The notes under the pieces: model-generated
What the model saw: only the letters and a program-made list of their open reading frames with translations
Told to the model about the DNA's origin: nothing
The model's database searches: none
Program-made: the position numbers and the translations under genes
From: Molossus alvarezi
Lineage: Eukaryota; Chordata; Mammalia; Chiroptera; Molossidae
Assembly (NCBI GenBank): GCA_037176705.1
Contig: CM073885.1
Coordinates: 218,376,290 to 218,440,289, forward strand
Direction of reading: 5' to 3'
DNA: 64,000 nt
Shown: piece by piece, positions 33,669 to 47,002 of the stretch
Layout of the letters: the number at the start of each line of letters is the position of its first letter
Position numbering within the stretch: the first letter of the stretch is position 1

Positions 33669-36600
33669 AGATAAAGACAAATCAGTCATACAACAGCTCT
33701 GTACCAGAAGCATGATTAACAAATGTAGATATTCTTCTGAGAAAGTGAAATAAAAGTGAGGTTAGTAAACACTGAAGAATTATTCATGAAAATTCTGGGC
33801 CATACTAGGAGTCCTTAATGGCATTACTATCTAAAATACCTCTACTAATTTTTAAGTAATCTTGAACCACTGAGAAAAAACTAAATTGTGTGGATTAAAA
33901 AGTAGTACAAGGTGGACAGTATAATTTTCCAAAAATATGCTTTCTTCCCACACTGATGCTAAAAGTATTCACCCACCATTCTATATTTCAATGTGTTCTA
34001 CATATACTGTTCAGAAGTATGAGCTGAGTTTTACAGCTCTATTATGAATGTTCTCACACCAACATGACAGCATTGCTTGAAATGTCTGACCTACTTTCTG
34101 CAAAATGACCAATACCATTTGTCTTTCTTGGGTGACTTGTTAATTTACAATTTCACAAGAAGGTTGACACATATACTCAACTCACTTCTTTAACTGAAAA
34201 ATTCATATTTTGTTAAAACTCTCCATGTTCTAACTCTGATTCATTAATTAACTCAGTTCTTAAAATGTTCAAATCATTTTTAAACCTATTTGGAATGTAA
34301 GACTTACAACAGTAATTAGATTAATATTCTGAAATTTGCTAACAAAATTATATACAGAGATCAAAGTATATAAACAGCTAAATTAAAATTATAAATTAAA
34401 CTTCGTTCAATTTTTTCCATTCGAATTTAAGAAATTTTTAAACAAACAATTTATAATACATCTCCTATAGTATGATAAACTTATTTTGGTTAAAAACACA
34501 GTTGTTGTTTGGCAAGTAACAACACAAACTTAGCAGAAATTTCTTTGGGAAATTATGAACTCAGTTTTTAAACTATTCTGCATGTAACTTTATTTTATGT
34601 ACTGAAAAAGACTAAGATGTATAACTTATAGAATTGATTTTTGTATTATTTTACCACCACTATTAAATGGAAAACACATTTAATTCTAGTATTTATTAGA
34701 TTATATTCAACCTCTTTCCAGAAAAGATTTTAAGAACCTACAAAGTTTAGTTTATCCTCCAAAATCATACTTTATCGTGACACCCACAGATATTAAATGT
34801 TTTAAAAGTAACAATAATCTAGGGATAAATTTAAATAGGGTTCTAACAATAAATGCTTATTCAAATAATTTTTTAAACAAACAATTCACGACAAACTTAT
34901 CAAGTTCACAAACTTAAGATTCTACTTTTCTAACAATTCAGTTTATTTGGCTTTTAAAATCTAATTATAAATATTTATTCCTATAAAGGAGTTGAAGTGG
35001 CATTCAAACTATAAGACTTTTTAAATATATGAGAACATTAGAACTAATGGAAAAGTAATAGCTGAGAGACCATAAAAATAAAAACATAAGCCCACCAGGA
35101 TGATGATGTCCATAAAGAAATTGCATATGATGACTTAGTCTCATAAATATACGCCACAAATTTAGCTCCCCACCTTCTAACTGTCAACACAAATAGGGCA
35201 ACATGATCCAACCCATGAATCACAGTGTCCTTCACACAAAAATAAACCAGATGCTAAGAAAAAGCACTGTTCCTGATACCAAAAGCAAACAGTAAATTCT
35301 TCTTTGAGTTGTTCTAAAGCTGGCTCCCACTGAGTAAACACTACCCTTAAAAAGCTGCAATAAAAAAAAAAAGTAGCATTGAGTAACGTCTTATACGCTC
35401 CTTCCATGTGGACCAGTGACATAACACCTAAATGCAGTTAGGTAAAAAAAATTCTATGGGGTAGAGGAGAGTATGGTATGAGAATGCACTTCTCTGGCCT
35501 ACCTTAATCTAGAAAAAGCTTTTTAAGTATCTATAGAGAAATAAAATGATACATTAGGCAATGCTACATGTATATATTTTTTCTTTCATAGTAGATGAAA
35601 GGCACTGAAGGGAAATAAATAAACTTAAGATTTTATGTTCTCTAACCAATATTTGTATAAGTAATTCTGTCTCTGAAGCTAACCATAGTACAACATCCTC
35701 TAATGTTAGGTAGTTTGGCTGTGGGTAGAGATGATTCATCTTAGAAGCAAACAGAACTCCTAAGTCCCCGGTTCATGTTTCCATGTGGGAATACATCTGT
35801 GGAAGCCAGTTTAGTTTGTTTAACTGTATCAATCCCATTTATGTGACATAAAAGGTAATGACTAGCATTTTAATAAAGTAGAATAGAAAATATTAAAGTG
35901 CACTATTGTGGTAAGTATAAGCAATGTTTCATAAAACCTGTTCCATATGCACATATGTGTTTAAGTGTACCTGTTCACAACTAAAATTTATTTATTACTA
36001 TAGATCATAAACAATTTGAGAACCACTGGGCTAGTGACCTCTCCCCACATAACTCATTCCTCTCCAAGAAAAAGAGGGTGATTTGCTTGTTAGACTAGAA
36101 AAACAAACAAACAAACAAAAAAACACACCCAGCATCCACACATGCCCATCTCTACTGCTCTTTCTTTCAGAACAGTTTACTCTCGGGACATGTATGTTCT
36201 TTGCAAAACCATGGTTTTGCAAGTGGTCTGCTTCTGTGGAAGAAGTCTAAGGTTTTCCAGCATTGCCTATGACTAGGTGTGAGTAAATATGGGGCATGAC
36301 ATCTAAATTTCTTTCTACAATTTACCTTACCTACTAATGTTGACAGTTTTATCTGATGGGCTACTATATCCCATCTCTGAATTGGTTCTAAATTCAAAGT
36401 ATGAAAAGGCTGAAACCCACAGGTAGAAAATAGCTGAATTTTACCTCTGAATATTTTCATACTGGATATCATCACCCATTAAAAACGGAAAAGAAAATAA
36501 ACTGAAAAATGCATCGTTAAGCATTTAATTTAAATAATATAATTTCTCAAACTGTCCAAAAGAATGAGATACACACTATCTCCTAGACTACTGAACTACT

Positions 36601-37067
36601 GAATGATAAAACCGAAGTGCAAAGTATCTAGAAGGCAGAAATAAAATGATCCATCAGGCAAACCTACACATCTTTCTTTTCTTTCATAGATCAGCTCTAC
36701 TCCAGCTAAACAGTGAGGCATATCTACCAGGATGACAACTTAAGTTTAATTTTAGATAGGTGGTTCAAAGACATCTTCTCACAATAATGAAACCTCAATT
36801 CTAGTACTTTTATTAATTCCCACTTCTTGACAAAAACACTGTATCATCTACAAAAATATGCTCTTGAGGAGAAGGAATGAATTATGAAATGCATGTGTCC
36901 AGTTCATCTAAGAGATCAAGTTTAAAAAAGAAAAAAAGGCAGAGAAGCTAAAATACAGCCTTGTTTATTCAATTTAAAATGACCATGTGAATCACCATGA
37001 GAACATTCCTACTGTCGCTGACTATATGGCAAATATAAAATCGACTTCTAAAAATGTATCCACATAG

Positions 37068-37333
37068 CCCTGGCCGGTTTGGCTCAGCGGTTAGAGCGTC
37101 GGCCTGCGGTCCTGAGAGACCCGGATTCGGTTCCCGCTAAGGGCATGTACCTCGGTTGCAGTTTGTCCCCGGCCCTGGCCCTGGTCGGTTGTGCGGGTGG
37201 CAGCCACTCAATGTGTTCCTTTCACGTCGATGTTTCTCTCTCTCTCTCTGTTCCTCTCTCTCCCTCCCACTCCACCTGAACAAAAGATGGAAAAATGTCC
37301 TCAGGTGAGGATTAAAAAAATAAATAAATAAAT
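37068..37333 (+). mobile_element. Ves SINE, young long-tail copy
   Basis: Near-consensus 'ccctggccggtttggctcag' with intact CpGs. It has a small internal duplication 'ggccctggccctggtcgg'. Perfect 16-bp target duplication 'aaatgtatccacatag' at 37052-37067 and 37334-37349. Confidence 0.96.
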
Positions 37334-37799
37334 AAATGTATCCACATAGACATGAAAGGCTATTTCTCTACTCTTCTTAATTGGGTAAATCTTTCTATTG
37401 ACACAAATCCATTAATACAATCTGAGAACACAAAATAGTCTCAGCATTAAAGGAAGTATATGATTAAACCACCACAGTACTTCCAACTGAGGTATAAGAC
37501 ATATCTCATTAAAAGACACTTATCTGAGGCAGCTGAATTAATTATGTTTGTACTAATTTTTGCATCAGAAAACACAACATCCATGCATTCTCTAACAAAA
37601 AGAACAGCTATAGGAGCTGCTGCTGCTGCTACAGCAGTGGGAAAATGAAATTATGGTTTAATTAAGGGCTCAAGCCAAAAATTAAATCAAGGAGTTCCCA
37701 TTTAAGTTACACGGAATGATAGATCCAAACCTGGGCCTAAATCAAAGTTATACCAGCACCCTTAATCTAACAGCTCAGCAAATATAATAGGAAAAGACT

Positions 37800-38030
37800 T
37801 TGGATACAAGTATCAAAAGAAAGGGGAGGGCGAGGCACAAGTGCAGATGCAGTTCAGGTGACTGCTGCACTACTTTTGTATCCTTGGTGAGGCCACGGTT
37901 GCCACATCAGAACTGATGTGGGGCCGCCACCTGCGTTGCATTGCTGGCTTGCAGTTCGCACCTCCTTGTGTCCGTAAGCAGTGATGAGGCCACTATGTAA
38001 ATCCCTTCACAGTGGGATTAAAAAACAAAA
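37800..38030 (+). other. GC-richer unassigned stretch preceding the L1/HAL1
   Basis: 'ggtgaggccacggttgccac', 'gatgtggggccgccacctgc' and a (CAAAA)n-like run at 38021-38042. It could be the 5' UTR of the following LINE, but this was not demonstrated. Confidence 0.3.
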
Positions 38031-38079
38031 CAAAACAAAACGAGGAAGGAGCAAAGCATCAATTACAAATGTCTTAATA

Positions 38080-39600
38080 ATAAAAAAAAATGTGGCAGGA
38101 AAAGATATATTAAGAGAAATCTAAGGAAAAATTGGGCAGGCTCTAAAATCCACTGAGATAGCCAAAATGGTAAAACAAAGAAATAAATCCCAAATGCAAG
38201 AACAAGAAAATTCTACAGAAGAAGGGATAAATGAAATGGAATTAAGCAAGTTATCAGAGGTAGAGTTCAGAGTAATAATTATGAGGAAGCTCAACAGCAT
38301 GAGTAAAAATATAGAAACAATGAGAATCAACCACTGGAAATGAAAAACCATCAAGTGGAAATGAACAATGACTTAGCAGAAATAATGAACACATTGGAAG
38401 GAATAACCACCAGAGTAGAGGAAGCCAGGGGTCAGATCAGTGCATTTGAAGACAGGGTAGAAAAAAATCACCCAGAGAACCAATAAGAAAAAATAATTAA
38501 AGCACAGGAGAACAGCTTAAGAAAACTGTGGGACAACATGAATCATAACTACATCCGCATCATAGGAGTTCCAGAAGAAGAAGAAAATGAGCAAGGGTTA
38601 GAAAATATATTTGAAGAAATAGTGACAGAAAACTTCCCTAACTTGGTGAAGGAAAAAGGCATACAAGTTCAAGAAGCACAGAGAGCCTCAAGTAGAACCC
38701 AAAGAAGCCCACACCAACACACATCATAATTAAAATGCCAAAAATTAAAGACAAAGAATCCTAAAGGCAGCAAGAGATAAGCAATAGGTTACCTACAAAG
38801 GAACCCCCATAAAGCTATCAGCTGACTTCTCAACAGAAACACTACAGGCCAGAAGAGAATGGCATGAAGTATTCAAAATAATGAAAAACAAGGATCTGAA
38901 TCCAAGACTACTCTATCCAGCCAGGCTATCATTCAAACTAGAAGGTGAAATAAAGAGCTTCCCAGACAACAAAAGGCTAAGGGAATATATTAGCAGCAAA
39001 CCAGCACTGAAAGAAATGACAAAGGACTGTTATTGCAGCATTATTTACAATAGCTAAGACATGGAAACAATCTAAGTGTTCATCAGTGGATGAATGGATA
39101 AAGAAAAGGTTATGCACATATACAGAGGAATATTATTCAGCCATAAAAAGGAAAGAAATCATGCCATTTGAGACATCATGAATGGGCCTGAGGTCAGATA
39201 AAAGACAAATACCATATAATCTCACTTGTATATGGGATCTTTAAAAAAAGAAACTCATAGATACATAGAACAGATTGGTGGTTGCCAGAGATGGGGGGCT
39301 GGGTGTGGTTGATATGGTTGAGGGTACAAATTCCTAGTTATAAAATAAATAAGTCCTAAAAATGCAATGTACAGCATGGTGACTATAATTAGTAACACTG
39401 TACTGTACATTTGAAAGTTGCCAAGAGAGATCTTAAAAGGTCTCAGAACAAGGGAAAAACAATGTGTAACTATGTGAAATGATGGATGTTAACTAGAATT
39501 ACTGTGGTGATCATTTCACAATATATACATACACTGAATCATTATGTTGTATACCTGGAACTAATATATGTCAATTATATTTCAATTTTAAAATTAATTT
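38080..39600 (+). mobile_element. L1/HAL1 copy: degraded ORF1 joined to L1 3' end
   Basis: 38100-39020 encodes broken ORF1-like protein: a Met/Glu/Lys-rich coiled-coil section, then an RRM/C-terminal stretch with IIGVPEEEENEQGLENIFEE and FPNLVKEKGIQVQEAQRAS in one short open frame (38538-38729). At about 39028 it switches to wording of the ORF2 C-terminus and 3' UTR ('gcagcattatttacaatagc', 'cagccataaaaaggaaag', 'ggtggttgccagagatgg'), ending at 'tgtatacctggaactaat'. Stops and frameshifts make it non-functional. Confidence 0.8.
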
Positions 39601-40018
39601 AATCCCAATAGATAATCTGCTAAGGTACAGAACCATAAAGCAATAATATGTTAGCAGACCCAAACGCAATAAAAGACAAAGCATTCATTACTGTTCATTA
39701 TGATTCATTATATTACTGCACAAAGTAAGAGGTGAGAAAAGTAATTAGTTACAGTTAACAGTATATCCTGAAATAAATAATAATTTATGATAAGCCCCTG
39801 GCAGATGCACCATTAACCTGCAAAACCAAGTTCTGCTTCAAAGTATCAAAAGAAATCTCTGCAGAGAAAGTACACGCCAGTGAGTATCTGACAGCACATA
39901 TCCTGAACCTTACCCAGAAAATTAGCAATTAGGTTACCTCAGGAAGAATTACAATAGATTTCAGTAGTACTGGTAGTGGTGGTTATCACCACAATGTAAG
40001 TATTAAAAAGGCCATCTC

Positions 40019-40278
40019 GTCCTGGCCAGTTTGGCTCAGAGGTTAGAGTGTTGGCCCTCAGATGGAAGGGTCTCAGGTTTGATTCCCAGTCAAGGGCATG
40101 TACCTGGGTAGTAGGGCTGATCACCAGCCCCAGTCAGGAGTGGTGCAGGAGGCAACCAACTGATGTGTCTCTTTCACATCAATGTTTCTCTCTCTCCCTC
40201 CATCCCTCCCTGCCACTCTCCCTAAAAATCAATGGAAAAAAGATCCTCGAGTGAGATTAACAAAAAAAAAAAAAAAAA
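40019..40278 (+). mobile_element. Ves SINE, long-tail type
   Basis: 'gtcctggccagtttggctca' to 'gatcctcgagtgagatt' and an A-run. A separate A-rich run follows at 40309-40335. Confidence 0.9.
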
Positions 40279-40966
40279 TTGGTGAACACATAATATACAG
40301 ATAATGTGAAAAAAAAAAAAGGAAAAAAAAAAAAGAATAAAATTGCAAGGAGTCTAATTGTTTTCTGAAGATATGACATTATAGATATGCATGTTCTGGT
40401 TTAAAAAATATCTATTCTGTTAAGCTTTTCTACCTAAGACAACATTGAAAAAGTAAAGTCCATAAAAATCTTTTGACAGGAGATAAAATACCCACATTTA
40501 CTTGGATACTTTTATTTTACTCAACCATTTTTAAAATTTCTGCCTAGCTCTCAGAAATAAGTTTTAAAACTTTAATACATGGTCTGATTTATACAAACAC
40601 TGATGAAAACTAAAATCTATATATTTATTGACAAATAAAAGCAGCACAGTTGCACACTAGAGCATCAATTAACAAGAACCAATTAAATCCTAAAATTATC
40701 AGTAGTGTCTAGCTTTTCAAACTTGCCATTACAAATGTATAGTCACACACATATACATACACACAGAGAAAAAGGGGTAAAAAGTCAACCCTAATGCAAG
40801 AAAACAAGATCTTCTTACTACTTGAAGCAAATTAAATAACAAATCAGGGTATATCCTATCCAGTCTCCCATACAGTAAAGCCCAATGAGACTGTTCAGAG
40901 TTCCTAAGACATTGCAAGATCCCCAATAAGATATTCAGTTCAATTGTGATTGAAACATTACACTTA

Positions 40967-41212
40967 GGGCACTGGCCAGTTGGGTTCAGTGGTTAGAGCG
41001 TTGGCCCACGGACTGAAAGGTCACAGGCTGAATTCCCAGTCAAGGACATACACCTGGGTTGTGGGTAAAATCACGGGCCCTGGTGGGGGTTGTGCAGGAG
41101 ACAACCAAGCAATATGTCTCTCTCACATCAATGTTTCTCTCTGGCCTTCTCTCTCTCTCCCATTCTATCTAAAACATCAATGGAAATATCCTCGGGTGAG
41201 GATTAACAATCA
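40967..41212 (+). mobile_element. Ves SINE, long-tail type
   Basis: Head 'gggcactggccagttgggtt', ending 'atcctcgggtgaggattaac'. The flanking repeat is imperfect ('acattacacttag' against 'aaacatacttag'). Confidence 0.9.
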
Positions 41213-41491
41213 AAGAAAACATACTTAGCAACAAAGCAGTGCCACAGTTACAATGATTTACAACAGGAGCTTCAATAAAAAGTTAAACTTCAATTAGCCA
41301 GAACATGCAACAGCCAAAATAAATTCCTTCATCTATTCTTTGAGAATTCCAATTAATCAGGGTTCTTTCATGTTCTTGATGCCCTAAGTTTTGGACAATG
41401 AAGGGGGAAAGCGACTAGATAAAATAAAGTGGATTATGGGTCTGATGTTTATACTCTAATGGTATGTTTGCTTCTAAAAAATTTCACATTC

Positions 41492-41733
41492 ACCTGACCA
41501 GTGTGGCTCAGTGGACTGAGAGGTCCAGGTTTGATTCCCCAGTCAGGGTACATGCTCAGATTGTGGGCTTGATCCTCAGAAGGGGGTGCACAAGAGGCAG
41601 TCAATTAATGTTTCTGTCTCACATTGATGTTTCTACCTCTCTCTCCCTTCCTCTCTAAAAAAAAAAAAAACAATAAAAACATCCTCTCTCTCTAAAAACT
41701 CAATAAAAAACATATTTCAATAAATAAATAAAT
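41492..41733 (+). mobile_element. Ves SINE, short-tail type with expanded A-rich tail
   Basis: Head 'cctgaccagtgtggctcagt', middle 'agattgtgggcttgatcctc', then two successive 'ctctctctaaaa...caataaaa' tail blocks. Target duplication 'aatttcacattc' at 41480-41491 and 41734-41745. Confidence 0.93.
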
Positions 41734-41749
41734 AATTTCACATTCTGCA

Positions 41750-42060
41750 AAATGGCAGGCTAAAAATAACACGGCTAAGGGAAAAACAGATTTGGGACAG
41801 ACCACTGGAAAACTATACAACTCTTGTCATCAGCACTGACAAAAACATTCATTGGTACCTGGGAAGGTAACCTGGACTGCCCAGGCAGGCCGATTAACTT
41901 AGCTGGAGGCTGTTACAAAGATATAAAAACAAGGAGGCTGTTACAAGGATATAAAAAGGCTGGGAGATGTTCAATCAATAAAATTGGAACTCTGGGCTGG
42001 AGGGGCTGCTCTTCAGGGAGCCACCATTAGTGGAGGGACACACAAAACTGACAGGTAACT
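41750..42060 (+). mobile_element. LTR-like block with duplicated TATA segment
   Basis: Promoter-like order is visible: a tandem pair of 'ggaggctgttacaaagatat' units (41905-41929, 41933-41957), each with a 'gatataaaaa' TATA-like box, then 'atcaataaaattgg', which could be a polyadenylation signal. This resembles a solo retroviral LTR, but family and ends are not established and no coding region is present. Confidence 0.35.
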
Positions 42061-42244
42061 CTGGAAGAAAATTTTCACATTTATTATTCTCCAATTATAA
42101 CTAAAAGTATTCATGCTGGAAGTGCAGGAGCCAACCTTCGGGCTATTTCCTTTCCCCCATAAGTTATAACAACATTTCCTTGACTCTATTACTCTGGTTC
42201 CCCTTGCCTAGGAAAAATATCCCACATGAAGCAATGCAATTTTT

Positions 42245-42470
42245 TTTTTTTTTTTTTTTTTTTGTTCAGGTAGAGTGGGAGGGAGAGAGAGGAACAGAGA
42301 GAGAGAGAAACATCGATGTGAAAGGAACACATCGAGTGGCTGCCACCCGCACAACCGACCAGGGCTGGGGACAAACTGCAACCGAGGTATGCACCCTTAG
42401 CGGGAACCGAACCCGGGTCTCTCAGGACCGCAGGCCGACACTCTAACCGCTGAGCCAAACCGGCCAGGGC
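42245..42470 (-). mobile_element. Ves SINE, young long-tail copy
   Basis: Preserved CpGs ('accgaacccgggtctctcag') and head 'ctgagccaaaccggccaggg'. The long poly-T (plus strand) directly joins 'gttcaggtagagtgg', so the usual 'cctcacccgaggac' tail motif is missing. Perfect 16-bp target duplication 'aagcaatgcaattttt' at 42229-42244 and 42471-42486. Confidence 0.95.
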
Positions 42471-42696
42471 AAGCAATGCAATTTTTGTGTTCTACTGGAA
42501 TAATTCTTTAACATGTATGAGCAAATCCACATTATAGAAATAAAAAGGTTTGCTTTAAATGATATGTTTGCAAATTGAGGGTAGGTATCCTCTTATGCTC
42601 CACTTTCTGTATTTACATGAGCCTCATAAATTACAAGAGTTATCCAGTTGTCAAATGGGTATCAACTTTTTTTTTCCCAATTTATCACTTGATTTT

Positions 42697-42938
42697 TTTT
42701 TTTTTTTAATCCTCATCCAAGGACATTTTTTGATATTTTGTTCAGATAAAGTGGGAGGGAGAGAGAAAAAGAGAGACATCGAGGTGAAAGGGACACATCG
42801 AGTGGTTGCCATCCGTACGACCCAACCAGGGCCAGGAACAAACTGCAACTGAGGTACGTGCCCTTAGTGGGAACCGAACCCAGGTCTCCCTGGACCGCTG
42901 GCCGACACTCTAACCACTGAGCCAAACTGGCCAGGGCT
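42697..42938 (-). mobile_element. Ves SINE, long-tail type
   Basis: Plus-strand poly-T then 'aatcctcatccaaggacatt', GA-rich stretch, and 'ctgagccaaactggccaggg'. Flanks 'atcacttgatttt' and 'atcatctgatttt' form an imperfect target duplication. Confidence 0.92.
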
Positions 42939-43998
42939 GATCATCTGATTTTATTCTGGGGTTCGTAGGTTTGGAAAGATTTTTAATGGTTTAAATTTAC
43001 ATGTTAATGGATTCCTATTTTCTTATTCCTCAGATTTAATGCCTCGCTTATAGATTACTCATTCCAGTTTTATAAATAAATTCACATCTATTTTCTTTAA
43101 ATACATTTATGTTTTATTTTTTACATTTGTCTTTATCTGAAATTTTAACAAAGTTTGAGGTATAGATTTAGTCTGATTTTTTTAATCTAGAAATTGCCAT
43201 TAACTCTTTGTATTTCCATCTGTGTTTCTCTGCTGAGTTGAACTGCCATCTTTATCATACAAAATATCAAATATATTTAGATTGACTTTCTTTTCTATTG
43301 CATTGCTCCATGTGGTTTGAGGCTATGACAGGGAATATTTAACATGCAGAAAACAGACTGGAAATGCTAGAAACACTTTAATTCAGTGTTGAGAGGTGCT
43401 GTTGACTACAAGTTCTAATATATTTTAATGTCTGATGGTCCTCTTCCTCCCCAGATCATCTTTCCAGAAATGTTACCATGTACAAGTGTACGAAATTAAA
43501 TTATAGTACCTATCAAAAGGAAGAAAAAAGTCTTAGGGCAGGCTAGAATAAAAGTATTCTTTTGGAATAAAGGGCCCATAGGAGTACACCTTCTGATACA
43601 CTTAGGTTGCTTCTGACAACAATTTAAAGAATACATATTAACAAGGGTGGTCAAGTAAGCAACAATCTAAGATTAGCTATACTTTGATCCAAACAAAAGC
43701 AACAGATCTGGATATTTGGATTTCAAAAGAACAAAGACCAAAAAATTAAATGTTATGCTCTAAGTTTTTCCAGAAATTCCAATTTCCTTCATTACATAAT
43801 CTCTGTGTTCTATCTAGGGGCTTATCTAGGGGCTTAATGTATTAGTCCGTAATTAGGTCACTTTCATTCCATAAAAGTCTCTAAACATCTTTTTAAATGT
43901 TTTTCTTTACTATAACTTCATAAAATTATAATAAATAAAATTAAAGGGCTAGACTTAGGCAAAGGGATGTAACAGCAGGCCCTATGTACAGTATCTTA

Positions 43999-44187
<189 letters not shown>

Positions 44188-44968
44188 TCATCAGAACTCA
44201 AGTAAACAACTTAACCACAGGCTATAAAAATAGTATTAAAACAAAAATTAAATTTGTTATTTAAAAGGTTAATGTTTCTATACTGAATCAATCTTTTCAC
44301 AAATTACTTGCTTAAGCAAATTAATGTGCTTAATTTTTAGAAGACATTTAACTACCATTTCCATGTTTTTCTATCAATCTGTGGCCAGCTAGCTGGTTGA
44401 ATTAATGCTATCATAGAACTCTAGATATAACTAAAATTAGAAGTGGTCAGTCCGTTTTAGAAAAAAAATACTTTTATTTCTTCCACAAGGAAAATATGTA
44501 TTTAGTACATAACTAGCATATAACCAACAATGTAAGTACAAGGCTCCTTCTAGCAGCACCTTTTTTAAATTTACTATAAAACATGTTTTAAAATCCTGGG
44601 ATTCCAAATATGAATTAACCAGCACAGTCAAATTTATCAGTCACTAAGCATGTGCCATTATTTTATACTATAAAAATTAGTCCCTATTTCTCTGGATAAC
44701 CCTATGATTTTTATTCTATAATCCACTATCACATATGTATTTGGGTAATCTATGTGAAAATTCAAAAAGGTAGGGCTCTGTCTGCTTCACTTGGACAGCT
44801 TGACATGACAGCACCAATAAATCTATCTGCTGACAACAAAAAAATCAAAATACCTTAAAAAATAAAGTTCTAGCTAAGCTGTTAACAGCTCAAACCAGAA
44901 AACCAATAATAAAATGTAATTTTCAAGTCAAAAAATCATTATGTTGTCACAAGAAGTGTCATCTAAAA

Positions 44969-45060
44969 CACTATAAGGGGTATTTCTAACTCTAAACAGA
45001 TTGTATAAAATTAACACTGTAAGGGGTATTTCTAACTCTAAACAGATTGTATAAAATTAT
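44969..45060. repeat. Tandem duplication, 46-bp unit, two copies
   Basis: Units at 44969-45014 and 45015-45060 share 'aaggggtatttctaactcta' and 'aacagattgtataaaatta', with two differences between them. Confidence 0.95.
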
Positions 45061-46933
45061 CCAATAGTTAGTATACAATTATATTAAAAATACTAAAATT
45101 TGTCCTTATCATCTAAAAATAAGCAAATCAATTTTGCTTTGTTGAATTTTCTCCACATATCAGCTTAGTAAATGCAGCTAACAAATACTACTATGAAGAT
45201 TGCAATATACAGAAACACCTGTGTGAGGTCAGTAATATTAATTTACTAATCATTACTTTCAACATTGTAACAGTTTTCCAATGAAAAAATTTAAAGGCTC
45301 TAGAGATATAGAGCCTCAATATATCCATTCAAAGACATTACAGTGTTATTTATTTTTAACAAAATTGTGAAGATTCTGAATAGAAAAATCCAGTTCTATG
45401 TGGCTTTAAAAAATTTATGATATTTATTCTATAAGTAAAACATCTTCAGCATGTATGCAATAAATTGAGCATAAGGTTCCCTCAAAGCATTTAAAAAAAT
45501 ACTATTAATGGTGTAATATCTGCATTAAATGACATCTTTCTCCTACCCAGAGGACAGTCTATGCAAAAGAGATACCATTTTAGCCATTTTCATGTTGTCA
45601 ATCAAAACTTTAGTAATGTGTCTTCTGTCACACTAAATGTTGTGGGAGTTTCCAGATAACAATTTTAGACAGCAATGTCAGTGTACTTAAAAAACACAAA
45701 TCTAAAATATTCTGCTTCATGCTGGGTGAACAAAATGAGGCGTCCTAATTTTTTCACATCAAAGGCATTTCCCTCTTTATCCATTTGCTATAATGAGAAT
45801 TGTTCAAAAAACAAGAGGGAACAAATGACCTGATTTTGAAGGCTATCGCCACCCTACATTTCCCTCATCAAAAGGTAGCAGGAAGCATCTCTCAGCACAA
45901 ATGCTGTAGCGTACTTCTGTTTCACATGAGCTAAGACAAGCATAAAAATGATATCATGGAAATTCAAGTTCTATCTCTATCTCTAAACATAGATTCTGTG
46001 TTGTTGTTGTTTTTATCATTTTCTACTTCTCTTTTATCTTTGAGCATCTATAACCCCACAGTTATACCTGGAGTTAGCTGTTATTGAAATACCACTAACC
46101 TATAAATGGTATAAATTTTAAACTTATTGCTCAGAATGTAGTATGCATGCATACATACTAAGTCTGATGAAAAATAAACAACAAAAAATATTCCCTCTCC
46201 TTTCTGTTAAGATACTGGGTAACAACATGTGTTTAGAGAGCAAATTTTTTTTTAATCAACTCTTGATGATTTAAAAACAGTATTGGGCTATGATGTCTGT
46301 CGTTTCTTCTGCTGTTGAAATAGATTTTTAGGTAATACAGATTTCAGCAAGTCACGAAATTAGGCCAAAAAAACTTCCACAATCACCTCTTCTAATACTT
46401 TCATTTTATCAATTATGATCCAATTGAATTTGATTTCTACATTATAATATAAGCCATTTAATGACTGAATGCTGAGAAAAGTGAATTGAATTTGAGTTAT
46501 ATAAGCTGGGCATCTATAAGCAGCATCTTATTCATAGTTTGATTCAATTATGTATATGGTTAAAAACTCAACTACCACAAGATTTAAGAACTACAATTTG
46601 GTGAAAAAGTATATATTATGTGGACAGATATAAAGATACCCAAAATATTATTTTTTTATTACTTGCAGGAATATTTAGGTATCCCAACCCTAATAGGAAG
46701 AGGCCAGGAGAAGGGAACTAAGGAGATATTCATTTGGTTTCACACATTACTTTCAACTACTTTCTGAACATTTAACAAAATAAACATGACTTTTCTAGTA
46801 AATTCTAGTATTTGCAAAGAAATTTTTTTTCCTTCATCTCTAGCATGGTCACTAGTGGTAGACACAGCCAAATACTAGTTGAATTTAAGTGGATTCTCAT
46901 TTAAAATACTTTTCTTTTCATTTATTAAATACA

Positions 46934-47000
46934 GCCCTGGCCAGTTTGGCTCAGCTGTTAGAGCATCAGCTCACAAATAAGTCACAGGTTTGGTTCCCGC
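46934..47000 (+). mobile_element. Ves SINE head, interrupted
   Basis: 'gccctggccagtttggctca' through 'caggtttggttcccgct', then the sequence switches to a hAT end. The SINE body and tail are missing. Confidence 0.85.
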
Positions 47001-47002
47001 TG

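Noticed and set aside
35044..36475. Cluster of minus-strand ORFs of 60-100 codons
   Set aside because: They are in the gene's orientation but inside intron 7, where exon 7 to exon 8 joins perfectly without them. No conserved wording.
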